This document shows, one piece after another, positions 1-5,995 of a DNA stretch of 10,357 bases (position 1 is its first letter; every line of letters begins with the position of its first letter). Made by a program: the position numbers and the translations under genes. Under the pieces are notes generated by a model that was not told the origin of the DNA, ran no database searches, and saw only the letters and a program-made list of their open reading frames with translations. The stretch covers positions 1 to 10,357 of the forward strand of contig CABUAQ010000072.1 of the NCBI GenBank assembly GCA_902489575.1. The letters run 5' to 3'. Origin of the DNA: an uncultured bacterium (GTDB lineage: Bacteria; Cyanobacteriota; Vampirovibrionia; Gastranaerophilales; Gastranaerophilaceae).

Positions 1-130
1 CTCCAGAGGGGAGGGGTAGGGCGGGGGGTAATAATTCCTCCACTCTTCCGAGGACACTTGCTGAATCTGCTGGGAACGAACCGAGTGAAACTGTGTGCCG
101 AATGGCTGAGGGGCAGGGTGAGTGGTTGTA
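1..130. repeat. GC-rich non-coding segment, probable part of a dispersed repeat
   Basis: This stretch carries no convincing gene and lies just past the stop codon of the minus-strand gene that ends at 133. It is far richer in G and C than the AT-rich genes beside it. A 13-base element at 11-23 (GAGGGGTAGGGCG) recurs at 108-120 as GAGGGGCAGGGTG with two mismatches, and CCACTC at 40-45 is complementary to GAGTGG at 120-125. Such compositional islands with bounded G/C tracts are typical of dispersed intergenic repeats, but only one copy is visible and the left end is cut by the window edge. A structured RNA is an alternative, though I recognise no RNA family here. Confidence 0.45.
8..28 (+). other. 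Candidate G-quadruplex motif
   Basis: Four G-runs of 4, 4, 3 and 6 bases lie at 8-11, 13-16, 19-21 and 23-28, separated by loops of only one, two and one bases. This meets the usual definition of a quadruplex-forming sequence with short, stabilising loops. It is on the plus strand, the template strand for the minus-strand gene upstream of it, so it could slow or end transcription reading out of that gene. That role is inferred; only the motif is seen. Confidence 0.5.
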
Positions 131-132
131 TT

Positions 133-783
133 TTATTGCGGATTTTCTGATTGCTGAAATTCCGGCTGCTGGATATTTGTTGCTTGTTCTGCTTGGGGCT
201 GTTCCTCTGTTTGTACAGAATTATCAGGTGCTATTGCTGCGGTATTTTCCTGTGCTTGTTTTGTGTGTTTGTCTCTATATCCGTTTAAAAATTCGTTCAT
301 TCTTTCTTCACTATTCAATCTGTTTATTTCAGTTTTTTGAATTTCATTAAGTATGTTTTGTAATTCAGATTTATATTCTTCAGTTTTTTTACAGGTTGTA
401 TAGTATTCAAGCATATTATAAAGCCCTCTGATATTGCCGGCAGCAACGCCAATTTTAGATTCATCAAAGTCCATTTTTTTTGTCAGTCTGTACAGTTCAA
501 TTGCATTGTGCTGTGCATAGTCTAGATAAACGCATGATGTATTTTTTATCAAGATATCTTTATTTTTTGTAAGTTTCTGATTAAGAAAGTCTGCAATAGA
601 CAGGTATTTGTAATATTTGTCTGTAGTTGAGATATCATTATTATCATCAATAAGGGTAAAATCAATCTGTTCACTTAGTTTTTTGGTTTCTGAGTAAGTT
701 GAATATGAGTAATTTCCAAGCATAAGCCCGACGATTAATATACTTACACCCAGTGCTAAGTAGTCGTTAGTGTTATTATCCAT
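133..783 (-). CDS. Single-pass membrane-anchored hypothetical protein with Q/E/P-rich tail
   Basis: The 216-residue product is not recognised as a named family. It starts with a short polar N-terminus and one hydrophobic segment at about residues 9-27, best read as an uncleaved membrane anchor or signal-anchor. A largely helical, charged region follows (about 32-172) with two cysteines, Cys84 and Cys131, that could form a disulfide outside the cytoplasm. The last 45 residues are low-complexity and rich in Gln, Glu, Pro and Ala, typical of a disordered tail or linker. The ATG is preceded by AAGGGG four bases upstream, which supports this start. It is transcribed away from the secreted-protein operon beginning at 923 and shares a 139-bp AT-rich intergenic region with it. 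A surface or periplasmic role is inferred from topology only. Confidence 0.75.
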   Translation of the reverse strand: MDNNTNDYLALGVSILIVGLMLGNYSYSTYSETKKLSEQIDFTLIDDNNDISTTDKYYKYLSIADFLNQKLTKNKDILIKNTSCVYLDYAQHNAIELYRLTKKMDFDESKIGVAAGNIRGLYNMLEYYTTCKKTEEYKSELQNILNEIQKTEINRLNSEERMNEFLNGYRDKHTKQAQENTAAIAPDNSVQTEEQPQAEQATNIQQPEFQQSENPQ

Positions 784-922
784 TTTACCCCTTCGTATAA
801 AAGCTTTTTTGGTTGTATACTGTTATTATATAATAAATTTTGTTAAAATACCATTTATGTGTTGTATGTAATATTTTCTATATAATTATATAATTAGAAA
901 TAAATTATTCAGGTGGAAGATT
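784..922. promoter_or_regulatory. Divergent AT-rich promoter region
   Basis: This 139-bp gap separates two divergent genes and should hold both promoters. On the minus strand a perfect TATAAT (complement of 825-830) sits about 42 bases before the start at 783, but its -35 region is poor. On the plus strand TATAAT occurs at 881-886 and again at 889-894, with no good -35 at standard spacing. A clear ribosome binding site, AGGTGGA at 911-917, serves the ATG at 923. The promoter calls are weak because the whole region is AT-rich. Confidence 0.4.
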
Positions 923-1573
923 ATGAAAAAATTTTATTTAGTATTATTAATAGGGTTGTTTGCAGGCGGAAGTGTTATGGCTGATGTTGTAACGACCCAG
1001 CGAAGAATTCAAAGACCTGCAGACCAATCAAAACAACAAACCCCGGGGCAGGTGCGTCAAAAGCCGGTTATAACAAACTATCAACAAAGACAAAAGTCTT
1101 CAGGGAACAAGCTTGCAGATAATATGAGAATGTGTAAACCCTATTCCGAAACTCTTGACAGTGATGTTATGGGTGTAAATTTTAATTTCAGAGTTTCTAT
1201 AGACGGGTGGGTAAATAATAGGTGTCGTGTGAATTTTGTTGCACAGTCTACAGGTATAAATAAAACTTTCAAGCAATTATATGGGGTGGATGCTTCTCAG
1301 GCTCAGATTTATACTTTTGAACCAAGGATTAGATGTGAATTTACTAAACAACAATTGTTGTCTGTGGGAGATTCAATATTACAGGAAAATGAGAGGAATG
1401 CCGGAGCAAGTAATAATATGCTAAAAAATCCTATGGATATTGAACTTCCGTCAATTAATAATATGAGTACATCTGATGTCGGTCTTATGAATGTTATTTT
1501 AAATGATCGGGCTTGTACAATATTGAATGCTCCTGATTCAAACCGTATGTTTGAATCGTTATTTGGATATTAA
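923..1573 (+). CDS. Secreted four-cysteine protein, paralog A
   Basis: The 216-residue product has a typical Sec signal peptide (MKK start, hydrophobic core, likely cleavage after Ala20 in SVMA). A Gln/Arg/Pro-rich, probably disordered linker follows to about residue 65, then a compact domain. The domain has four cysteines at 71, 101, 138 and 198, in the contexts MCKPY, NRCRV, IRCEF and RACTI. The next gene encodes a paralog with the same motifs and cysteine spacing, including shared IDGW, FEP and MLKNP signatures. Conserved cysteines in an exported protein suggest two structural disulfides. I do not recognise the family and no catalytic motif is visible. The start is supported by AGGTGGA five bases upstream. 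It is the first gene of an operon of three with the paralog and an alpha/beta hydrolase. Confidence 0.85.
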   Translation: MKKFYLVLLIGLFAGGSVMADVVTTQRRIQRPADQSKQQTPGQVRQKPVITNYQQRQKSSGNKLADNMRMCKPYSETLDSDVMGVNFNFRVSIDGWVNNRCRVNFVAQSTGINKTFKQLYGVDASQAQIYTFEPRIRCEFTKQQLLSVGDSILQENERNAGASNNMLKNPMDIELPSINNMSTSDVGLMNVILNDRACTILNAPDSNRMFESLFGY

Positions 1574-1594
1574 GGAATAAAGGAATTTTATGTT

Positions 1595-2287
1595 ATGAAA
1601 TATATTAAAATATTTATGCTAATTTGTACGGTTCTTGTCGGATCTCAATCAATTGCGAGTGTAATTAAAAATAAAAATTTGCTATCTCTTGCCCCCGTGC
1701 CTGAAGTTGTTCAAACATCAAGGGAGCTTATAAAAGATATTGATGCTGTTTCTGATGATAGTAAAGAAAGTGAAGCTAATGAGAAAGGAGAAGTTAAAAG
1801 TGTTCTTACTCCAGAAATGATCAATGATCTAAGAACTTGTAAACCTTACAATGAAAAATTTGATTTCGAAATTATTGGTATAAATATTTCTTTTAGAATT
1901 AAAATTGATGGCTGGACAGATGGAAAATGTACTTACCATATGTCAGGGAAAGTTAACAGCTTAGGTAAAGAAATAAGAGAAACTTTTGGTTTAACTATTC
2001 CGGATAAAACAATTGCACAATTTGAACCGAAAGTTATGTGCGGATTTGATAAAGATCAATTAGGTGTGCTTGTTGATGCTATTGTAGAAGAAGATAAACG
2101 AAACATAGCGCAATTGAACGGTATGTTAAAAAATCCTGACCCGGAATTTCTTATGCAAAGTTCTCAGGATTTAACTCCGCAAGAACAAAAACTCGTTGAT
2201 ATGATTGTTGAACAAAATGTTTGTACAATTGTTAATCAGGATGAGTTGATTAAGTTGTTTACAGAGCTCAATGAAAAGAAAAAATAA
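1595..2287 (+). CDS. Secreted four-cysteine protein, paralog B
   Basis: This 230-residue product is a tandem paralog of the preceding gene. It has a signal peptide (about 1-21, SQSIA) and an acidic linker in place of paralog A's basic Gln-rich one. The shared domain has cysteines at 82, 112, 149 and 210. The intervals (30, 37, 61) match those of paralog A (30, 37, 60). Common landmarks are TCKPY, IDGW, FEP, the D/E-KRN stretch and GMLKNP. Cys11 lies inside the signal peptide without a proper lipobox, so this is not a lipoprotein. The gene begins 21 bases after paralog A, with AAAGGAA at 1579-1585 as ribosome binding site, and its 3' end abuts or overlaps the hydrolase gene, indicating one transcript. 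Opposite linker charge with a constant core suggests the copies have diverged in partner or location; this is inference. Confidence 0.85.
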   Translation: MKYIKIFMLICTVLVGSQSIASVIKNKNLLSLAPVPEVVQTSRELIKDIDAVSDDSKESEANEKGEVKSVLTPEMINDLRTCKPYNEKFDFEIIGINISFRIKIDGWTDGKCTYHMSGKVNSLGKEIRETFGLTIPDKTIAQFEPKVMCGFDKDQLGVLVDAIVEEDKRNIAQLNGMLKNPDPEFLMQSSQDLTPQEQKLVDMIVEQNVCTIVNQDELIKLFTELNEKKK

Positions 2288-3008
2288 AATGAAAGAAGTT
2301 TTTGTTGAAACTTGTGATTCTGTAAAAATCGGTTTTAATTATTATCAAACAGGTCATGACGATGTAATTATAATTTGTCCCGGATGGTTTATGACAAAAG
2401 ATGCAAAATCTTTTGCGGACTTGGCTGTATATTTTTCAAAATTTCATGATGTTGTTGCTATGGATTTTCGAGGTCACGGAAAAAGCGGTGGGTTTTATTC
2501 ATTTACATCAAAAGAAGAATTTGATATTGATGCGGTTGTAAAATTTATCTCGGATAAATATAAAAATATATATCTTGTAGGATTTTCTTTAGGCGCAGCA
2601 CTTGCACTGCTTTACGGGGCAAAGAATTCTGGAATTGATAAAATTATTGCGGTATCTGCGCCGGCAGAATTTTATAAAATTGAAAACAGGATGTATTTGC
2701 CTGAGGCGTGGTATCCTACATTATTTAAGAAGTTTGAACCAAAAAGATGGCTAACTGTCCGTCCCGGTAATCCGTTTTTGCATAAAGATAAGCCGATAGA
2801 CTTTGTTAAAAATATTAGTGTCCCTACATTATTTTTAGCAGGGAAAAATGATCCGACGGTTTTTGCCTGGCATACAAAGAATTTATATGATGCAGCCAAT
2901 TGTGATAAGAATTATATTTGTTTTGAGAAAGGTTTGCATGCAGAAGATTTATATATTGATTTCCCTCAAAAATTTACCGATATTTGCTTGAATTGGCTTG
3001 AACGATAA
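2271..3008 (+). CDS. Alpha/beta hydrolase (serine hydrolase family)
   Basis: This is a cytosolic alpha/beta-hydrolase-fold enzyme of 245 residues with no signal peptide. Visible motifs are a PGW oxyanion-loop segment (37-39, where many relatives have HG), DFRGHGKSGG (65-74), the nucleophile elbow GFSLG with Ser106, an acid-bearing strand FLAGKNDP with Asp194, and KGLHAEDLY with His223. The Ser-Asp-His triad is therefore complete. It resembles the monoacylglycerol lipase/BAAT-like or proline-aminopeptidase-like esterases, but the substrate cannot be read from sequence. The ORF begins inside the 3' end of the four-cysteine paralog; a second in-frame ATG at 2289 gives a 239-residue protein starting two bases after that gene's stop. 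Neither start has a strong ribosome binding site, so translational coupling is likely. An esterase, lipase or peptidase role remains open. Confidence 0.88.
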   Translation: MKRKNKMKEVFVETCDSVKIGFNYYQTGHDDVIIICPGWFMTKDAKSFADLAVYFSKFHDVVAMDFRGHGKSGGFYSFTSKEEFDIDAVVKFISDKYKNIYLVGFSLGAALALLYGAKNSGIDKIIAVSAPAEFYKIENRMYLPEAWYPTLFKKFEPKRWLTVRPGNPFLHKDKPIDFVKNISVPTLFLAGKNDPTVFAWHTKNLYDAANCDKNYICFEKGLHAEDLYIDFPQKFTDICLNWLER

Positions 3009-3016
3009 AATGAATG

Positions 3017-3742
3017 TTATTTGTTTTTTCTATCCCCTGTTCCTGAGCGGTATCCGCAGAATGTATAAATAAAAGGTAGAGCTCTTTCTATTTTTATTTT
3101 TTTTGCAAATGGAATTTTGGCAAGTACCATGATTGCCACTATATCATCAATGTTTGCAATCATATCAATAGGTTTTAGTTCTCGTTCAGGGCGTTTTGCT
3201 TCTTTACCTGATCTTATCTTGTTGTAAATTCCTATTGCAACATTAGAACCGATAGCAACTCCAATTGCTGAAACAAGAATTTTGACGATGTTATTATTTA
3301 TTTTTGTACTCGAAGCTTTTTCACATAATTTTACGCTACCATCAACTAAAAGAAGCGGCAGCGATGTTAAAGACATTTGGAATGCGCCTTCTTTCCATTT
3401 TTTTATCTGGTCATTTTTTTGTTCTCCTATTGAACTTAACAGAATTCCTCCAAGGTTTCCGCAGGCCGCAATTGTAATCATTTTTAGTGCATTGTATTTT
3501 ACCTGAAAGATATTTTTTGCTTTTTGTTTTTTCATAAAGGTAACCAGAGGAATAGTTACCCCTATTGCAGCTCCAAGACCTGCCATTATTTTATCTTTTG
3601 GAGTTATGTCTTTTGCGCTGCGCATTACCTCTTCTGATTTATGCAGATTAATGTAGCCATAGCTGATTTCCTTACGATAGGCGGGGAAGTTCGCTATAGA
3701 ATGCTTTAGTGCATAATTCGGTTTTATTTGTTCAATTGTCAT
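3017..3742 (-). CDS. Multi-pass glycine-rich membrane protein of unknown function
   Basis: The 241-residue product has a polar N-terminus (1-50) and then about five hydrophobic segments, near 52-70, 87-106, 121-140, 152-173 and 193-213, several rich in Gly, Ala and Ile. Basic loops between them (KKQKAK, KKWKEG, RSGKEAKRPER) suggest an inner-membrane protein with cytoplasmic positive loops. The C-terminus is basic. I do not recognise a named family; the N-terminal style resembles lineage-specific Gastranaerophilales proteins. The ATG at 3742 follows a short AGG-containing ribosome site. It is convergent with the hydrolase gene (8-base gap) and divergent from the TolC-family gene. A 17-bp inverted repeat lies 17-33 bases upstream of its start, so it may be repressor-controlled. 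Confidence 0.75.
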   Translation of the reverse strand: MTIEQIKPNYALKHSIANFPAYRKEISYGYINLHKSEEVMRSAKDITPKDKIMAGLGAAIGVTIPLVTFMKKQKAKNIFQVKYNALKMITIAACGNLGGILLSSIGEQKNDQIKKWKEGAFQMSLTSLPLLLVDGSVKLCEKASSTKINNNIVKILVSAIGVAIGSNVAIGIYNKIRSGKEAKRPERELKPIDMIANIDDIVAIMVLAKIPFAKKIKIERALPFIYTFCGYRSGTGDRKNK

Positions 3743-3758
3743 TTTTTTAACCTATCCA

Positions 3759-3775
3759 AGTGTACATGTTACACT
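3759..3775. promoter_or_regulatory. 17-bp inverted repeat, candidate operator
   Basis: AGTGTA and TACACT form perfect six-base arms around a five-base centre CATGT, which is itself nearly symmetric. The size and symmetry fit a binding site for a dimeric regulator of the TetR, MarR or ArsR type. It lies 17-33 bases before the start of the minus-strand membrane-protein gene, where it would cover the transcription start region, and about 80 bases before the TolC-family start. No regulator gene is present in the window. Confidence 0.45.
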
Positions 3776-3821
3776 AAATGTTTAATAATGTAAATAATCT
3801 GGCAAAATATTAATATCTTTA

Positions 3822-3830
3822 TGCTAGAAT
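3822..3830 (+). promoter_or_regulatory. Extended -10 promoter for the TolC-family gene
   Basis: TGCTAGAAT matches the extended -10 pattern TGnTAnnAT, with TAGAAT at 3825-3830. It places the transcript start near 3837, about 16 bases before the ATG at 3853. The -35 region is poor, as is common for extended -10 promoters; the nearest candidate, TGGCAA at 3800-3805, has a long 19-base spacer. The same bases read on the other strand give TTGCCA, a fair -35 for the divergent gene. Confidence 0.45.
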
Positions 3831-3852
3831 ATTTTTTGCCCGGTAAGAATTT

Positions 3853-5121
3853 ATGAAAAAGATTTTATTACTGATAGTTGTATTAATATCCCCTACGCCC
3901 GCAATGGCTAATGTTAAGCATATTTCACTTGATAATGCTGTTGAGCTTGCGATTGAAAATAATCTGGATTTGAAATCCAAACGTCAAAAAGCTGAGGAAT
4001 TAAAACAGGATATAAAAATTGCAAATGCTTTAAAAAATCCACAATTCCAATCAAATTTTTTAATGGGTAAGGTAACAAGAGGAAATTCCAGTCAATTTGG
4101 TCTTGCTGTTCCAATTGAAATAGGAAAGCGTGGAATTAGAAAAAAAATTGCACAAATTAATCTTTCTATAACAGAAGATGAAATAAGAGCATATGAGCAC
4201 AGTTTAAAAATTCAAGTTATGCGTTCTTATTTTAATATTTTATATATGAAATCGGTAGTTATAATTTTGCAAGAGCGTGAACGTTTGTTTAAGAATATGA
4301 AGATTATTGTTGAGCAAAAGTTTAAAAAATCTCCTAATTATTCAATTGATGTTTTGCAAAACGATATGAAATATAATAAACAGCTGGTGTTTTTAAATCA
4401 GGCAAAAGCTAATCTTTTGGCTGCACAGTTTGACTTTAATAATACATTAAATATTAAAGACAGTAGTATTATGTATGATACAATAGAAACTTCATTGTTT
4501 GAAAAAGATCTGGAGCTTTTAAAAATTGATTTACTTCCTTACCAGGTGATTGAGGATACTGCAATGAAATACAGCTATGCTTTGTCTATTGCCCAGTCAA
4601 ATATTTCAAAAAGCGAAGCCGAGGTAATTCAGGCAAAAAGAAAAAGAATTCCGGATGTTGTTCTGGCAGGCGGGTATGCTTATCAAACTGCTCATCAAAC
4701 AGGAGGGGAAGCTTTTCCTGGGGCTTTTGCAGGCGGTTCTATTGATTTACCTGTTTTATACTCTTACAGACCCGAGATTAACAAGGCTAAAATTGTTTTG
4801 GAAAGAGCTGATTTAGATAAAGCTTCTTTTGAAAATCACTTACGTTATTCTCTGAAAGAAGACTATAATGATTTTAAGTATGCAAAAGAAAACATGATAT
4901 ATTATAAAACCATTTTAAAAGAGTCTGCAGCAATTTTAGAAGCCTATAAAAACCGTTATGAAAAGGGTCAGGCAAGTTTATTAAACCTTATTCAGGTAGA
5001 AAATACTCACCAGGAAACATTAAGAGAGTATATTAGCGCGGTTCAGGTTTATTATGATGCATATCTGAATTTGATGCTTAATGTAGGACACGATGTCTTA
5101 CTTGAGTCTGAGAACTTGTAG
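3853..5121 (+). CDS. TolC-family outer membrane protein (CzcC-like efflux component)
   Basis: This 422-residue protein fits the outer-membrane efflux protein family, whose trimers form an outer-membrane barrel and periplasmic helical tunnel. A signal peptide ends at about Ala19 (AMA). The mature start ISLDNAVELAIENN is a family hallmark. Other features are the IEIGKRG segment (88-94), two long helical hairpins (first and second repeats), a central LPV...RPEI strand/turn region, and the late YEKGQASLLNLI motif (from 369), typical of the second hairpin. Length is normal for CzcC/CusC-like members. No inner-membrane pump or periplasmic adaptor gene is adjacent in the window, so the transported substrate is unknown and it may pair with distant components. 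The ribosome site (GGTAAG) is weak; an extended -10 promoter lies just upstream. Confidence 0.92.
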   Translation: MKKILLLIVVLISPTPAMANVKHISLDNAVELAIENNLDLKSKRQKAEELKQDIKIANALKNPQFQSNFLMGKVTRGNSSQFGLAVPIEIGKRGIRKKIAQINLSITEDEIRAYEHSLKIQVMRSYFNILYMKSVVIILQERERLFKNMKIIVEQKFKKSPNYSIDVLQNDMKYNKQLVFLNQAKANLLAAQFDFNNTLNIKDSSIMYDTIETSLFEKDLELLKIDLLPYQVIEDTAMKYSYALSIAQSNISKSEAEVIQAKRKRIPDVVLAGGYAYQTAHQTGGEAFPGAFAGGSIDLPVLYSYRPEINKAKIVLERADLDKASFENHLRYSLKEDYNDFKYAKENMIYYKTILKESAAILEAYKNRYEKGQASLLNLIQVENTHQETLREYISAVQVYYDAYLNLMLNVGHDVLLESENL

Positions 5122-5125
5122 CTTA

Positions 5126-5899
5126 TTAAACAAGACTTAATTTAGAATCTTTATTTCTGATGTTTCTCAATTTTTCTGCACGTTTCAGTATGATATTGGC
5201 ATTTTCAGCATCAGGCTGGGCAGATAAGAATTTTCTGTAATATCTTTTTGCTTCTGTATGTTTTCCAAGTTTATCCAGACACAAGCCTATTTCGGAGTAC
5301 ACTTGTGTATAGTTTGGATTAATTTTTAATATTTCTAAGTATAAACCTAAAGCTTGTTTGTAAAGCTCCATTTTTACAAGTAATTTTGATTTTCTAAGGT
5401 ATGCATTTAAATATGATGGTGTATTTTCAATAAGTTTCTGGTAAATCATAATCGCCATATCTTGTTCGTCACATTGTTCATGAGCAAGTCCAAGGTTGTA
5501 AATAGCTTCGGGGTTTTGTGGTTCTATTTGAATTGCCTGAATAAAACATTTTATTGCGCAACAAGGAGTTTCTAGTTTTAGATGGCAGAGCCCCAGTTCG
5601 AAAAATGTTTCAAATTTATTAGGTTCTAAAAGTGCAGCTTTTTCAAGATAGGAAATTGCTTTTTTTGTTTTTCCGAGATTTTTATAACAAATTCCCAATC
5701 CAAAATAGGTATCTGCATTATTTCTGTCAATCAATATAGAATTAAGATAACTGCCAATGGCTTCTTTGTATGAATCTTGCGCCCTGAGTTTATCTGCTTG
5801 ATCCTGAAAAGCTTTTTGCTTCTTTCTTCGCAGCAAAGGGGTGCTCATATATTGCGACTTTAAATTTTCTTCACTCAACTCTTTATCCTCTTCTGTCAC
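5126..5899 (-). CDS. Tetratricopeptide (TPR) repeat protein
   Basis: The 257-residue product is built mostly of six consecutive 34-residue TPR units at about 28-61, 62-95, 96-129, 130-163, 164-197 and 198-231, with the usual pattern (YFGLG, AISYLEKAALLEP, IYNLGLA, AIKCFIQAIQIEP). There is no signal peptide or membrane segment, so it is likely a cytosolic scaffold for protein-protein contacts; the partner is unknown. The N-terminal 27 residues and the C-terminal tail are charged. The annotated start is GTG at 5899 without a good ribosome site. A TTG at codon 8, preceded by AGAGG, and an ATG at codon 18 are alternatives, both leaving all repeats intact. It converges on the TolC-family gene with a four-base gap and diverges from the gene at 5996. 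Confidence 0.88.
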   Translation of the reverse strand: MTEEDKELSEENLKSQYMSTPLLRRKKQKAFQDQADKLRAQDSYKEAIGSYLNSILIDRNNADTYFGLGICYKNLGKTKKAISYLEKAALLEPNKFETFFELGLCHLKLETPCCAIKCFIQAIQIEPQNPEAIYNLGLAHEQCDEQDMAIMIYQKLIENTPSYLNAYLRKSKLLVKMELYKQALGLYLEILKINPNYTQVYSEIGLCLDKLGKHTEAKRYYRKFLSAQPDAENANIILKRAEKLRNIRNKDSKLSLV

Positions 5900-5959
5900 T
5901 ATTCTAGGATTTTTTCATGCTTTGAAGAACCACCATAAGATTTAAACATTAATCAACCA

Positions 5960-5989
5960 TTGGATTTATTCTGATAATTATGTTATAAC
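5960..5989 (+). promoter_or_regulatory. Extended -10 promoter placing the transcript start at the ATG
   Basis: TATAAC at 5984-5989 is preceded by TG at 5981-5982 (TGnTATAAC), an extended -10 element, with TTGGAT at 5960-5965 as a fair -35 at 18-base spacing. The predicted start of transcription, about seven bases downstream, coincides with the ATG at 5996, and no ribosome binding site precedes that ATG. A leaderless mRNA is therefore plausible. The -10 lies within a perfect 12-base palindrome, ATGTTATAACAT, at 5980-5991. Confidence 0.45.
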
Positions 5990-5995
5990 ATTATT

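Noticed and set aside
40..125. Structured RNA gene such as RNase P RNA, SRP RNA or tmRNA in the GC-rich segment
   Set aside because: No conserved signature of these RNAs was found and pairing between the ends is only six bases; a repeat element is the simpler reading, though an unknown RNA is not excluded.
93..350. Plus-strand open frame of about 85 codons
   Set aside because: It lies antisense to the C-terminal part of the gene at 133-783, has no ribosome site and no protein-like composition, and starts in the GC-rich segment.
1595..1660. Lipoprotein signal in paralog B because of Cys11
   Set aside because: The residues before Cys11 (MLI) do not fit a lipobox, and an ordinary signal peptidase I site follows at about residue 21.
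3800..3815. Possible sigma-54 promoter beginning TGGCA
   Set aside because: The -12 GC element is not present at the required spacing; the extended -10 at 3822-3830 explains the promoter better.
5095..5150. Possible bidirectional terminator between the convergent TolC and TPR genes
   Set aside because: AGTCT and AGACT can pair, but the loop is over 20 bases, one flanking position mismatches and there is no proper T-tract on either strand.
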